Positions 9,793-20,096 are shown, numbered from the stretch's first letter. The stretch is 64,000 bases of DNA from CBDDKW01 sp965230425 (GCA_965230425.1 CBDDKW010000012.1:124001-188000); one strand, 5' to 3'. The notes: generated by a model from the sequence alone, not told the origin. Program-made: numbers and translations.

Positions 9793-10461
9793 ATGACTTC
9801 AGCCTTAGATACCATCGTCATCGAACCTAAGAACCCAGCGAACACGGCTATTATTTGGCTACACGGCTTAGGTGCGGACGGCCATGACTTTGAACCGATT
9901 GTTAATGAATTAACGCTCAACTCAGATATAGCCGCACGTTTTATATTTCCACACGCCCCTATAAGGCCTGTGACCATTAATATGGGTATGCCTATGCGCG
10001 CTTGGTACGATATCGCTGAAATACGCCTAGGTAGTCAAGAGGATGAAACAGGGATCCGTGAATCACAGAAACAGATTGAAAGCTTAATTCAACAGCAATT
10101 ACAATCAGGTATAACTAGTGATCGTATAATCATCGCAGGATTTTCCCAAGGTGGTGCCATCGCCCTACATACCGGCTTACGTTTCCCAGAAAAGCTAGCG
10201 GGGATTTTAGGGCTATCGACTTACTTACCCATTGCTTACACAGCAGCAAAAGAACGTCATGAAAATAATCAGCACACCCCCATCATGCTTGCTCACGGAA
10301 CTCATGATCCTGTCATTCCTTTGCATTTCGCCGAATTAAGCAAACAGCAATTAACCCTAGCCGCTTATTCCGTAGCATGGCACACTTACCCTGTGGAACA
10401 CGGCTTGTGTGCAGAGGAAATTGCACAAATTAGTCAGTGGATTAATACTGTATTAGGTTAA
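9793..10461 (+). CDS. Alpha/beta-hydrolase carboxylesterase (phospholipase/carboxylesterase family)
   Basis: A 222-residue soluble esterase of the Abhydrolase_2 family (acyl-protein thioesterase-like, EstB/carboxylesterase II type). The catalytic triad is visible: Ser in GFSQGG (S118), Asp in HGTHDPV (D172) and His in VEHGLC (H203). The oxyanion region WLHGLGADG (22-30) is also intact. Members hydrolyse short-chain esters or acyl thioesters; the physiological substrate is unknown. It is divergent from lptM, and its last 4 bp overlap the 3' end of rsmB on the other strand. Confidence 0.9.
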   Translation: MTSALDTIVIEPKNPANTAIIWLHGLGADGHDFEPIVNELTLNSDIAARFIFPHAPIRPVTINMGMPMRAWYDIAEIRLGSQEDETGIRESQKQIESLIQQQLQSGITSDRIIIAGFSQGGAIALHTGLRFPEKLAGILGLSTYLPIAYTAAKERHENNQHTPIMLAHGTHDPVIPLHFAELSKQQLTLAAYSVAWHTYPVEHGLCAEEIAQISQWINTVLG

Positions 10462-11762
10462 TTAGCCTTCACCAACTTCGCAAAATAAAAACCATCCATA
10501 TTCTCTTCACCCGGTAAGATTTGCCGACCATGCGTCTGTGAATGTCCCCATGCAGCTTCAATGATTTGTTCCTGAGCATCAGTATACTCGGCGAGGAATG
10601 CTGCGATAATTTGCTGATTTTCCTCGGGGAAAATAGAGCAGGTAGTATACATCAATAAGCCGCCTGGTTTTAACAGTGGCCATAGCTGGGTTAACAATTG
10701 TAATTGTGTACTTGCTAATGTGGCTATGTCCTCAGACTGACGTAGATATTTAATATCTGGGTGGCGACGAATAACGCCCGTAGCAGAGCAGGGTGCATCA
10801 AGTAAGATACGATCATATGGTTCACTATCCCACCAAGTTTCAGGCTCGCCAGCATCTCCCTGTAATAACTGTGCAGATACATTTAATCGTTGTAAATTCT
10901 CAGCGACTTTCTCCAAGCGTTGCGCATCATGATCTAAAGCATGTAATACTAGATCTTGCTCAGACTCCAACATATGACAAGCCTTGCCACCTGGTGCAGC
11001 GCAGGCATCCAACACGCGCATATGCGTATCAAGTTCCATTAAGGGTGTCACTAACTGCGATGCTTGATCTTGTACTGAAGCGGCACCTGCTGCAAAATCA
11101 GGTAATTGTGCCACCGGTACTGCTTTCGCTAACTCAATACCCATGTGGCTGTATTGACATTGATGTGCTGTAATATTGGCTTCCTGCAATTGCGACAAAT
11201 AATCGGCGCTTAACTGCTGTTGCCTATTAACACGTAAGGTCATGGGCGCTTGCTGGTTATTAGCATTCAGGATCGCTTGCCAATGTCCAGGCCAGGCAGC
11301 CTTAATACTTTCGATTAACCACTGAGGATGGGCGTAATAGGCAACATCATTATCTTGTATATTATCAAGGATGGTCTGTTGTTGGCGAATGAATTGACGC
11401 AAAACGCCATTGACTAATTTAGTTGCCCACTTCTTTTTAATCACCGAACATAACTTTGTTGTTTCAGCGACCGCTGCATGTTCTGGCGTGGCTAGATACT
11501 GTAATTGATATAAACCTAAATACAAAATAATTCTGATATCAAGATCTTTGGCTTTTAATGGCTTAGCCATGAGTTGGCTGAGCATTGCATCTAAACACGG
11601 ATAGTAACGCAGTACACCATAGCATAATTGCTGAATAAAACGCTTATCTTTTACATCTACTTGCTGCACATGGTGTGCTAAACAATGGGTTAATGATTGC
11701 TGTTTAGAGAATACTTCACTCAACACCTCTAATGCAGTGGCACGGCTAGAAAATATTTTCAC
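10458..11762 (-). CDS. rsmB: 16S rRNA (cytosine-967-C5)-methyltransferase RsmB
   Basis: RsmB methylates C967 of 16S rRNA using S-adenosylmethionine. The 434 residues comprise an N-terminal NusB-like helical domain (about 1-135) and a C-terminal Rossmann methyltransferase domain with the SAM motif DACAAPGGKACH and the two catalytic-region cysteines in DAPCSATG and TTCSIFPEEN. Its start overlaps the fmt stop by 4 bp (ATGA), so it is translated from the fmt message. trkA, which often follows rsmB, is not downstream here. Confidence 0.95.
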   Translation of the reverse strand: MKIFSSRATALEVLSEVFSKQQSLTHCLAHHVQQVDVKDKRFIQQLCYGVLRYYPCLDAMLSQLMAKPLKAKDLDIRIILYLGLYQLQYLATPEHAAVAETTKLCSVIKKKWATKLVNGVLRQFIRQQQTILDNIQDNDVAYYAHPQWLIESIKAAWPGHWQAILNANNQQAPMTLRVNRQQQLSADYLSQLQEANITAHQCQYSHMGIELAKAVPVAQLPDFAAGAASVQDQASQLVTPLMELDTHMRVLDACAAPGGKACHMLESEQDLVLHALDHDAQRLEKVAENLQRLNVSAQLLQGDAGEPETWWDSEPYDRILLDAPCSATGVIRRHPDIKYLRQSEDIATLASTQLQLLTQLWPLLKPGGLLMYTTCSIFPEENQQIIAAFLAEYTDAQEQIIEAAWGHSQTHGRQILPGEENMDGFYFAKLVKAN

Positions 11763-12712
11763 TGGAACCGCGCTCCCACTTGGAATAAATCACTACGTCC
11801 ATTCAGAATTTCTGCTACAGTCATGGCTTTTTTCCCAGGCAATTGCACTTGTAACAAACGTAACACGCCTGCACTCGTGGCAACATCAATACCCTGTTTG
11901 TCCACCGCAATAATTGTTCCGGGTAAAGCGCTTGTCTCCATGGAGGTCACTTCACTTAACCAAAGTCGCAGCGTTTGTTCTGCTAATTCACAATACGCCA
12001 TTGGCCAAGAATTAAAGGCACGGATCTGCCTATCAATAGTCACTGCACTTTCATGCCAATTAATTTTAGCATCGATTTTTTGTAATTTTGCGGCGTAACT
12101 TGCTTGCCTATCATCTTGTATCACTGCTTTTAGCTGACCCAGAACTAAATCATCCAAGCTAGTTAATAATGTTTGCGCACCTAATTCGGCTAAACGGTCA
12201 TGGACAATAGCACTGGTATCATGTTTAGCGATAGAATACTTAGCTTGTTTCAATATGGCACCCGTATCCAAACCGGCATCCATTTGCATAATGGTGACCC
12301 CCGTTTCTGCATCACCCGCTAAAATCGCATGTTGTATTGGCGCGGCACCACGCCAACGCGGCAATAATGAAACATGCACATTCCAACAACCGTTAGCTGG
12401 CATATCTAATACTGTCTGGGGTAATAACACACCATAGGCAGCAACAACCATGAGATCAGCATCTAAAGACTGTAAAACCTGCTGATCCGTGCTATCACTG
12501 AGATTCCTTGGTTGATAAACAGGTATATTGGCCTGCTCGGCCAATTGCTTCACCGGGCTTGGCATTAAACGGCGTCCACGTCCTGCAGGACGATCTGGCT
12601 GGGTATAAATAGCCACAACCTCATGCTCAGAATCAAGTAACGCTTGTAAAATGGTTGCTGAGAGGGCGGGTGTACCAGCAAAAACAATCTTTAGGGGTTT
12701 CTGGGTTGTCAT
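11759..12712 (-). CDS. fmt: Methionyl-tRNA formyltransferase
   Basis: Fmt formylates initiator Met-tRNA with 10-formyl-tetrahydrofolate. The 317 residues show the formyltransferase core with HVSLLPRWRGAAPIQ and the AGDAETGVTIMQM motif, the basic loop RPAGRGRRL near residue 43, and the C-terminal OB-like tRNA-binding domain. It precedes rsmB with a 4-bp overlap. The usual upstream partner def (peptide deformylase) is missing from this position; its place is taken by the unrecognised gene at 12924-14618. Confidence 0.95.
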   Translation of the reverse strand: MTTQKPLKIVFAGTPALSATILQALLDSEHEVVAIYTQPDRPAGRGRRLMPSPVKQLAEQANIPVYQPRNLSDSTDQQVLQSLDADLMVVAAYGVLLPQTVLDMPANGCWNVHVSLLPRWRGAAPIQHAILAGDAETGVTIMQMDAGLDTGAILKQAKYSIAKHDTSAIVHDRLAELGAQTLLTSLDDLVLGQLKAVIQDDRQASYAAKLQKIDAKINWHESAVTIDRQIRAFNSWPMAYCELAEQTLRLWLSEVTSMETSALPGTIIAVDKQGIDVATSAGVLRLLQVQLPGKKAMTVAEILNGRSDLFQVGARFQ

Positions 12713-12923
12713 TTATTACATGCTTAAGTTATGAATAGAAACGCTGATCTTAAAAGATTTACGCTGAATATCAAGTCATGTTTTATTTTTCTGATCTAGG
12801 ATGAGTATGCAGCGGGATGAATGACAGAGATATATACGTATCAATGCTCATATACAAACTATCTCTACAGTACTAATACCGGCTTAATCAACTTAATAAT
12901 GAACTGCCTTTGTGCTTGACAAA

Positions 12924-14618
12924 CTAACAAACTCGTAAAGGCACGGCTGGTACATGAGTACTAGTACATAGATGTGATAGAGATAGCGTTGCAGCGGCTA
13001 CTTCTTCACAGCCGGTTTGCGGTACATCAACTTGAGCTAGTTCAGATGGCGCCATCTTCTCTCTATTTGCATCAGTCGCCGTAGATTCAGTAGATTCACT
13101 TGAAAATATAGGATTCGACGCTGCAACTTGCGCAGCAGCAACTGGCTCATCAGCTACCTCAGCAACATTTCTTGAAAATGAAGCTTCGGCAGCACTGAGA
13201 GGCTTTACCCCATTAGGCAAAGCTTGTGGTTTAATTAACTCTGCTAACACAAGTGTGAACAAAGTTCGTTGTTCTGCTCGTTGCTGCGAGCGACTTGCAA
13301 ATTGCTGCGCAACTTTCATCATGTCTTCACGTACAGGCGCAAACATTTGCTGATGCTGTCGCTGCGATACTCGTTGCTGATACTGTTGTGCCGATTTTAC
13401 TACCTCTTGACGTACCATTTTCGCTTGCGTTTGTGTATGCAGATAACCCCAATAATGACGTTCACCTTGACGGATCACAGCCGTTAACAGAGGTTGCAAT
13501 GATGGTATTAATTCATTGAGAGAGCTTTTTGTTAATAGAGGTAAAATGGTTGCTTTACTAATACTCTGTGGTGTTGCTATCACTTCTATCGAATTAATAT
13601 TTTCAATTAAACGTTGCCCCCATTGCTCTAAACCAACAGCTCTAGCAAGATCAGGATATAAATAAACATCCAATATGTCCTGCGCTGACTTCTTCGGTGA
13701 GAGTAACAACTTTTCCAGACAATCACTTAATACTAAAATTTTATTAATATTAGCGTACCAGATTGGTTCAGGACTAGCCTTTGCTTTCCGCTGTTCTGCA
13801 GATAGCTTTGCTAGACTGTATAACTCAGTCAACAAAGCTTTAAATACGACTGTTTTCTCTGCACCTAATAAGGGCATCAACACTTTAGCTAAATGTTGTA
13901 TATCTGCTAAGTATTCTTCTTTCTGTTCTTGGTTACTATTAATTTTAGCTGACACTACTTGCAAATATGACCAAGCACGGTTTTTCGGCCCGGCAGAGTA
14001 ATCCCTTGGCTTATCGCCAATTTTAATAGAGCAATTGATTTGCCGATGTCTTGCCAATGCAAATAAATTAAGACGCTCTTTTTCACCTGCCACTAAATGT
14101 ACAAAAGGTCTTAATTGCTTTAAAGAATAAAACGCCGCTAATAACTCACTGGGCGAACGCTTTGATTGTTGCAATGTAGCAGCATCTGGATACTGTGCTA
14201 GTTCTAGTTGCTCTTCATGCAGTAAATTCCGTAGACAATGCACAAACTGTGTTTGTTCCGCAGTCCTGTCCTGTACCTTAACGGCATATAATTCAGGCAC
14301 TGTCTGGCGGATAATTTGGTCAATGGGAATTTGCAGATTACTTGGATTAAATAATTCACGGATCAATAGACCTACTTGCCATTGTAGTGTAGCTGTAGCA
14401 CCGTTCACTGACACTTGCTGATTATACCAGGACACTAATAGAGCTAAGCTAATGCAACGATGCTTAGCTTGTTCTGGCTCAAAAGATAAAGTGCACCCAA
14501 GGCGAGCAAGACAACTGTAGATGTGTGTTGCCAAGTTATTAAATTGGATACTTGCAAGCTCTTGTTGATCTTCATCAAGGCTAGACAACAGACCTAACTG
14601 ATCTAGCACACCAGTCAA
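12924..14618 (-). CDS. Unrecognised 564-residue protein, paralogue of 6998-8557
   Basis: No named domain is recognised. There is no membrane segment or signal peptide. A Gln/Arg-rich stretch (QQYQQRVSQRQHQQMF) near residue 410 and a low-complexity Ala/Ser/Glu tail follow a mostly helical body. LGC, VSWYNQQVS and QLRPFVHL occur in the same order as LGC, SAWYGQRAS and KVRPLVHL in the protein at 6998-8557, so I infer a divergent paralogous pair. The start is doubtful: the frame as given begins with TTG and no Shine-Dalgarno, and it is open a further ~25 codons upstream without an ATG. It sits where def is expected next to fmt. Confidence 0.65.
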   Translation of the reverse strand: MTGVLDQLGLLSSLDEDQQELASIQFNNLATHIYSCLARLGCTLSFEPEQAKHRCISLALLVSWYNQQVSVNGATATLQWQVGLLIRELFNPSNLQIPIDQIIRQTVPELYAVKVQDRTAEQTQFVHCLRNLLHEEQLELAQYPDAATLQQSKRSPSELLAAFYSLKQLRPFVHLVAGEKERLNLFALARHRQINCSIKIGDKPRDYSAGPKNRAWSYLQVVSAKINSNQEQKEEYLADIQHLAKVLMPLLGAEKTVVFKALLTELYSLAKLSAEQRKAKASPEPIWYANINKILVLSDCLEKLLLSPKKSAQDILDVYLYPDLARAVGLEQWGQRLIENINSIEVIATPQSISKATILPLLTKSSLNELIPSLQPLLTAVIRQGERHYWGYLHTQTQAKMVRQEVVKSAQQYQQRVSQRQHQQMFAPVREDMMKVAQQFASRSQQRAEQRTLFTLVLAELIKPQALPNGVKPLSAAEASFSRNVAEVADEPVAAAQVAASNPIFSSESTESTATDANREKMAPSELAQVDVPQTGCEEVAAATLSLSHLCTSTHVPAVPLRVC

Positions 14619-15073
14619 TAAGGTCGTAAAACTGTATGAGTAGGTGATTCTGTTGGTGATGATTGTGCTCTCAACATTCAGGATACCCCGTGATATTTAT
14701 TATTATTATTCGCCATTTGTGCAAAAGTTGAGAGGTATGTTACAGGGGCAACATTGCTAGAGTATTACTTCCATGTTATTTAATGTAATTCTTATGTAAC
14801 TTTTCGTTTACAATTGATACAAATACTGAACATTTCACAGTAATACTGCACATCAATTGATGCTGTAAGCGTATACTATGTTTCATGCCTACCATTTGTT
14901 CGTCTGGTCAGCTATAGAATAGATAAATGAAAATACAAGTATTTCCATGATAATCAGACTTAATACCAAGATTTAACCCTCTAAATAACAATAAAATCAT
15001 TGCGGGAGAAGATTTTTATTCTTTTATAGTTTAATATATCCATCAATTACACTTAAATAATGGAATTAGCCCC
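14619..15073. other. 455-bp intergenic region between divergent genes
   Basis: An AT-rich gap upstream of both the minus-strand gene ending at 14618 and the LysM gene. TATACT at about 14873 is a plausible -10 but has no matching -35 at 16-18 bp. No small gene, RNA gene or strong hairpin was seen. Confidence 0.35.
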
Positions 15074-16174
15074 ATGAAACGGATCATCATCACCCTATTA
15101 TGTCTTTTCATGTTAAACACCGCTTTTGCTAATGGCGTGCATTTGAAAAAGGGCCACCCTGTACGCTACACCGTTAAGCCTGGTGATACCCTCTGGGGCA
15201 TTGCGGGTAAGTTTCTCGATAATCCCGTGGAATGGCCACTCTTACTAAAGAGTAACCCTCAATTGAAAAAACCTTACCATCTCTATCCTGGCGAAGTATT
15301 GGTGTTACACAGTGTGAATGGACGCCCTGAGTTATTTATCGAAGGTGGCGGTACCGTGGTACTCTCCCCGAAAATCCGTGAAGAAAAAATAGACAATGCT
15401 ATCCCAACTATACCCATAGAGTATGTGAAACCTTTTCTTACCGGTACCCGCGTAGTCAACCGCGAAGAATTATTGTACGCTCCCTATATTGTCGCACATG
15501 AGGGCGAACATGCTGTAGCCGGTGCAGGGGATAGTATCTTTGCCGTGGGGATCACTGATAAAACTGCTACTGATTTTTCGATTTTTAGACCTGGCCCTCC
15601 CTATGTAGATCCACAAACTAAAGAATTATTAGGTTATCAAGCTACCGATATTGGTGAAGCACGTTTAGCTCATCGCGGTAATCCTGCCGCCTTATTGATT
15701 ACCCGTGCACCTAAAGAAGTACTCAATGGCGATCGCTTATTGCCCTTTGCAGATTCTCAAATTATTGCTGACTTTAATCCCCGTATACCTACCGATCCTA
15801 TCAAAGGCCAAATTATTTCCGTCCTCGGCGGCGTGACTCAAATTGGTCAATATAATGTTGTTGTCATTGATCGTGGTACGGCTAATAGCTTGCAAATTGG
15901 TGACTTACTTGCTGTCTATCAGTTAGGCGCGACTATCCGTGATCCGGTAGGTAAATCTAATCGTGGGATCCGCTTACCCAATGTTAAAGCCGGCGAAATC
16001 CTCATATTTCGTACCTTCAGACGCGTCAGCTATGGATTAATCATGCATGCGACTATGCCTATCCATATTCTCGACGTAGTCACTAATCCTAATAAAGGTA
16101 AATACATTAACCAAAGCCAGCTTGATGGCGATGAAACTGTGCAACAGGCACCGATGCTGCATGATTTTAAATGA
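15074..16174 (+). CDS. LysM peptidoglycan-binding domain protein
   Basis: A 366-residue exported protein with an N-terminal signal peptide (MKRIIITLLCLFMLNTAFA). One LysM domain follows at about residues 31-77 (starting YTVKPGDTLWGIAGKFL), binding the peptidoglycan glycan strand. The remaining ~290 residues are conserved in the family, with GDRLLPFAD and a beta-rich C-terminus but no catalytic domain I can name. Its place directly before dprA is conserved across many gammaproteobacteria. The stop overlaps the chosen dprA start by 14 bp, suggesting coupled translation. Confidence 0.9.
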   Translation: MKRIIITLLCLFMLNTAFANGVHLKKGHPVRYTVKPGDTLWGIAGKFLDNPVEWPLLLKSNPQLKKPYHLYPGEVLVLHSVNGRPELFIEGGGTVVLSPKIREEKIDNAIPTIPIEYVKPFLTGTRVVNREELLYAPYIVAHEGEHAVAGAGDSIFAVGITDKTATDFSIFRPGPPYVDPQTKELLGYQATDIGEARLAHRGNPAALLITRAPKEVLNGDRLLPFADSQIIADFNPRIPTDPIKGQIISVLGGVTQIGQYNVVVIDRGTANSLQIGDLLAVYQLGATIRDPVGKSNRGIRLPNVKAGEILIFRTFRRVSYGLIMHATMPIHILDVVTNPNKGKYINQSQLDGDETVQQAPMLHDFK

Positions 16175-17258
16175 TCCGTTAGCACCCTGGTTGGCACTCA
16201 GCCATATTTTTCAGCGTTGCCCAAATGCAGCAACTGCCTTGCTTGAGCAATATCCTGATCCGCAGACAATATTTCAATTATCATCAGGGCAACTACAACA
16301 ATTAGGCCTCAGTGATTATTTACGTGAGGCATGCCTAGCTCCCCCTTGGACAGAAGTAGAGGCCGATTTACAATGGGCTAACTCCGCTAATAATTCAGTG
16401 ATCCCCATCACGGACCCTCGCTATCCACAACTATTAAAAGAAATTGCCGATCCACCCTGTGTTTTGTTCGCTAAAGGTAATACAGATTTATTATCACTGC
16501 CACAGATTGCCTTAGTGGGCTCACGTAAACCCACCCCCATGGGCAAAGAAACAGCCTTGAATTTCGCCAAACATTTAGCGCAAAGTGGCTTTACCATTAC
16601 CAGTGGTATGGCGCTTGGAGTCGATGGTGCCAGCCATCAAGGCGCATTAGCTGTCAATGGTCATACTATTGCCGTCACAGGAACAGGCTTAGAACGCGTC
16701 TACCCTAAACAACATCATGACCTCGCGCAGCAAATCAGTGAGCAGGGCTTATTATTATCTGAATTTCCTCCACAAACAGCAGCACAGGCAGCTCATTTCC
16801 CCCAACGTAACCGTATTATTAGTGGTTTAAGTATGGGCGTCTTGGTCGTAGAAGCTGCACTACGTAGCGGCTCATTAATTACCGCACGTTTAGCCACAGA
16901 GCAGGGCCGTGAAGTCTTTGCTATTCCAGGTTCTATTCATAATGCTATGGCCAAAGGCTGCCATACCCTGATTAAGCAAGGCGCTAAATTAGTCGAAACA
17001 GTAGATGACATTGTGGCTGAGTTTTCGGCATTCATCGATCTCAGTAAACAACAAGCTACCAAGGCTCTAACGATCGATAGGCCCGAATTAAGCAAAGCTG
17101 AACAAAAAATGTTACAATACATCGGTTTTGAACCAACGTCTATTGACACCTTGATTCAGCGTAGTAGATTAACCCCTGAGTTAGTCTCATCCATGGTACC
17201 TATATTAGAGTTGCATGGATATATTCAGCGCATGGCAGGGGGCTATGTGCGCTTATAA
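16161..17258 (+). CDS. dprA: DNA-processing protein DprA (Smf)
   Basis: DprA loads RecA on incoming single-stranded DNA during natural transformation. The core Rossmann fold is visible: VGSRKPTPMGKE, then SGMALGVDGASHQGAL, then TGLERVYPKQHH, PQRNRIISGLS and GREVFAIPGS. A helical N-terminal domain and a winged-helix C-terminus (from about residue 300) complete the usual three-domain layout. I prefer the ATG at 16161 (MILNDPLAPWL, 365 residues) over 16122, because the upstream 13 residues are non-conserved and lie inside the LysM gene. smg and topA follow, a conserved order. Confidence 0.93.
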   Translation: MILNDPLAPWLALSHIFQRCPNAATALLEQYPDPQTIFQLSSGQLQQLGLSDYLREACLAPPWTEVEADLQWANSANNSVIPITDPRYPQLLKEIADPPCVLFAKGNTDLLSLPQIALVGSRKPTPMGKETALNFAKHLAQSGFTITSGMALGVDGASHQGALAVNGHTIAVTGTGLERVYPKQHHDLAQQISEQGLLLSEFPPQTAAQAAHFPQRNRIISGLSMGVLVVEAALRSGSLITARLATEQGREVFAIPGSIHNAMAKGCHTLIKQGAKLVETVDDIVAEFSAFIDLSKQQATKALTIDRPELSKAEQKMLQYIGFEPTSIDTLIQRSRLTPELVSSMVPILELHGYIQRMAGGYVRL

Positions 17259-17273
17259 AACTAAGAGAAAACT

Positions 17274-17744
17274 ATGTTTGCCGTTTTAATTTATCTTTTT
17301 GAACACTATATGCATAAGGCTGACACCACAGCGCCTGATCCTGCGTTACTCACCACGGAGTTGGAGCAAGAAGGTTTTGCAAAACACGAGATTTATCAAG
17401 CATTTGAGTGGCTAGAAGGTCTAGCTGATGATAATGCACAATATACCCAGCAAAATAGTTACAACTCTTCAGCATTACGTGTTTACACACCAGAAGAACA
17501 AGAAAAACTGGATATCAGTTGTCGAGGCTTTTTACTGTATTTGGAGCAAAATGGTATTTTGAGACCTACAGGACGTGAGCTGATTATTGACCGTGCCATG
17601 GCCATCGATACTCGGACACTCTGCCTTGATGAATTAAAATGGGTCGCATTATTCGTTATCTTCAATATGGTTGAACAGGAAACCGACCTATCGTGGATGG
17701 AAAATTTAGTCTTTGCTGAAGCGGATGCAGAATCTTTGCATTAA
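17274..17744 (+). CDS. smg: Smg family protein (DUF494)
   Basis: A 156-residue soluble acidic protein beginning MFAVLIYLFEHYM, matching the Smg/DUF494 family that follows dprA in gammaproteobacteria. Its biochemical role is unknown. It is 15 bp downstream of dprA and 25 bp upstream of topA, all on one strand, so it is probably part of the same message. Confidence 0.9.
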   Translation: MFAVLIYLFEHYMHKADTTAPDPALLTTELEQEGFAKHEIYQAFEWLEGLADDNAQYTQQNSYNSSALRVYTPEEQEKLDISCRGFLLYLEQNGILRPTGRELIIDRAMAIDTRTLCLDELKWVALFVIFNMVEQETDLSWMENLVFAEADAESLH

Positions 17745-17769
17745 ATAAACCTAGAGGTACAAACAGTTA

Positions 17770-20076
17770 ATGGATAAACACTTAGTTATTGTGGAATCAC
17801 CCGCAAAGGCCAAGACGATTGAGAAATATTTGGGCAAAGAATACCGTGTACTCGCTTCCTATGGCCACGTAAGAGATTTAATCCCCAAGGAAGGCGCCGT
17901 TGATCCTAGCAATGATTTTGCTATGAGATACCAAATTATTGAGCGTAACGCAAAACATGTATCCGACATAGCGAAACAATTAAAAGCATGTAACTCTCTC
18001 ATTCTCGCCACTGACCCGGACCGCGAGGGCGAAGCCATTGCTTGGTCAGTGTTAGAATTAATGCAAGACAATAAATCTCTAGGCGATAAACCTGTCCACC
18101 GTGTTGTCTTTAATGAAATTACCAAAACAGCCATTAAAGATGCGATGGATCATCCACGCACAATCGCCATGGATTTAGTCAATGCCCAACAGGCTCGCCG
18201 TGCCTTAGATTATCTGGTGGGTTTCAATTTATCACCGCTGCTATGGAAAAAAATTCGCCGCGGTTTATCGGCTGGTCGCGTACAAAGCCCAGCATTACGT
18301 TTAATTGTCGAGCGCGAAGAAGAGATTGAAAAATTCATTTCGCAAGAATACTGGACCATGGGTGCTGAGGCACAAACGGAAGGCCAAGCTTTTAATGCGC
18401 GCTTAGTGCAGTATGAAGGTAAGAAGGTCGAACAATTTACTATTACCAATGAAGAACAAAGCCTTGCTATTGAACAAGCACTATTAGCAGCAGCAAATGG
18501 TAAGCTACGCGTAGAGAAAGTCGAAAAGAGACAGCGTAAACGTAATCCAACCGCACCATTCATTACTTCTACTTTACAACAAGAGGCAATCCGTAAGCTT
18601 GGCTTCACAGCACAACGTACCATGCGTATTGCCCAACAACTCTATGAAGGGATTGATATTGGTGATAGCACAGTCGGTTTAATTACTTATATGCGTACTG
18701 ACTCAGTGAACTTAGCTGAAGAAGCAGTGACAGAAATTCGCGACTATGTACAGCAACAGTTTGGTGCCGATCATTTACCCAAAGAACCGCCTGTGTATCG
18801 CACCAAAGCTAAAAATGCCCAAGAGGCCCATGAAGCTATACGTCCGAGCTCTATCTTACGTCATCCGAACGATCTCAAGCGCTATTTAAACGACGAACAA
18901 CATAAACTTTACCGCTTGATTTGGAAACGTACAATTGCATCACAAATGATTCATGCCACCATTGATACAGTGACTGTTCAACTCAGTTGCGGCAACACCG
19001 ATCATTTATTCCGTGCCAATGGTTCTACCATCAAGCATCCAGGCTTCATGAAAGTCTATCTTGAAGGCCAGGATGATGAGAAAAAATCGGATACCGATGA
19101 AAAATTATTACCGCCATTAACTGAAGGCGATATGGTTGATTTACTCAGCATTAAAGGCGAACAACATTTCACTGAGCCACCACCACGTTTTAATGAGGCA
19201 ACCCTTGTCAAAGCTTTAGAAGAATTTGGTATTGGTAGACCTTCCACTTATGCAACAATTATTTCTACCCTACAACAACGTGAATATGTCACCTTAGAAA
19301 AGAAACGCTTTCAGCCTACTGATGTAGGCCGCATTGTCAATCGCTTCTTAACTCAACATTTTACTCAATACGTTGATTTTAATTTTACCGCCTTATTAGA
19401 AGATAATTTAGATGCCGTATCTCGCGGAGAAAAACAATGGATACCATTGCTCGATGAATTCTGGAAACCCTTTAAATCACAAATTAAAGTGATTGATGAT
19501 ACCGTACAGCGTAAAGATGTTACGCAAGAAATTATTGATGAGAAGTGTCCGCAATGTGAGAAACCACTGGCTATTTGCCTCGGCAAACGTGGTCGCTTTA
19601 TCGGTTGTACTGCGTTTCCTGATTGTGACTATACTCGCAGTCTTGATGCTGATAGCAATGAAGCTTCTGCAGGACCTGAAATCGTTGAAGACCGTAAATG
19701 CCCTGAATGTGATCATGACTTACATATCAAAGTAGGCCGTTACGGTAAATTCATTGGCTGCAGTAACTATCCAAATTGTAAGCATATGGAACCATTAGAA
19801 AAGCCCGTAGACACGGGAGTCACATGCCCTAGCTGTAAACAAGGCACCATTTTGCAACGTAAATCCAGACGCGGCAAAATATTTTATTCTTGTGCTCGTT
19901 ACCCTGATTGTGAGTACGCCATTTGGAATGAGCCTGTTGATGAGCCATGCCCCGAATGTAACTGGCCTATCTTAAGTATCAAAACCACGAAGTCCAGAGG
20001 TACTGAAAAAGTTTGTCCGCAAAAGAGTTGTAAATTTAGCGAACCTATGGAATCGCCAGATGAATCTGCAGACTAG
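17770..20076 (+). CDS. topA: DNA topoisomerase I
   Basis: Type IA topoisomerase that relaxes negative supercoils by single-strand passage. The TOPRIM domain opens with HLVIVESPAKAKTIEKYLG and contains DPDREGEAIAW. The catalytic tyrosine lies in GLITYMRTDS (Y307). The C-terminus holds four zinc-ribbon-like cysteine clusters (starting CPQC, CPEC, CPSC and CPEC, about residues 595-755). The length of 768 residues is normal. It follows smg by 25 bp and precedes tsaC by 20 bp, as in related genomes. Confidence 0.97.
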   Translation: MDKHLVIVESPAKAKTIEKYLGKEYRVLASYGHVRDLIPKEGAVDPSNDFAMRYQIIERNAKHVSDIAKQLKACNSLILATDPDREGEAIAWSVLELMQDNKSLGDKPVHRVVFNEITKTAIKDAMDHPRTIAMDLVNAQQARRALDYLVGFNLSPLLWKKIRRGLSAGRVQSPALRLIVEREEEIEKFISQEYWTMGAEAQTEGQAFNARLVQYEGKKVEQFTITNEEQSLAIEQALLAAANGKLRVEKVEKRQRKRNPTAPFITSTLQQEAIRKLGFTAQRTMRIAQQLYEGIDIGDSTVGLITYMRTDSVNLAEEAVTEIRDYVQQQFGADHLPKEPPVYRTKAKNAQEAHEAIRPSSILRHPNDLKRYLNDEQHKLYRLIWKRTIASQMIHATIDTVTVQLSCGNTDHLFRANGSTIKHPGFMKVYLEGQDDEKKSDTDEKLLPPLTEGDMVDLLSIKGEQHFTEPPPRFNEATLVKALEEFGIGRPSTYATIISTLQQREYVTLEKKRFQPTDVGRIVNRFLTQHFTQYVDFNFTALLEDNLDAVSRGEKQWIPLLDEFWKPFKSQIKVIDDTVQRKDVTQEIIDEKCPQCEKPLAICLGKRGRFIGCTAFPDCDYTRSLDADSNEASAGPEIVEDRKCPECDHDLHIKVGRYGKFIGCSNYPNCKHMEPLEKPVDTGVTCPSCKQGTILQRKSRRGKIFYSCARYPDCEYAIWNEPVDEPCPECNWPILSIKTTKSRGTEKVCPQKSCKFSEPMESPDESAD

Positions 20077-20096
20077 CCAATAATCAAGGAAACCAC

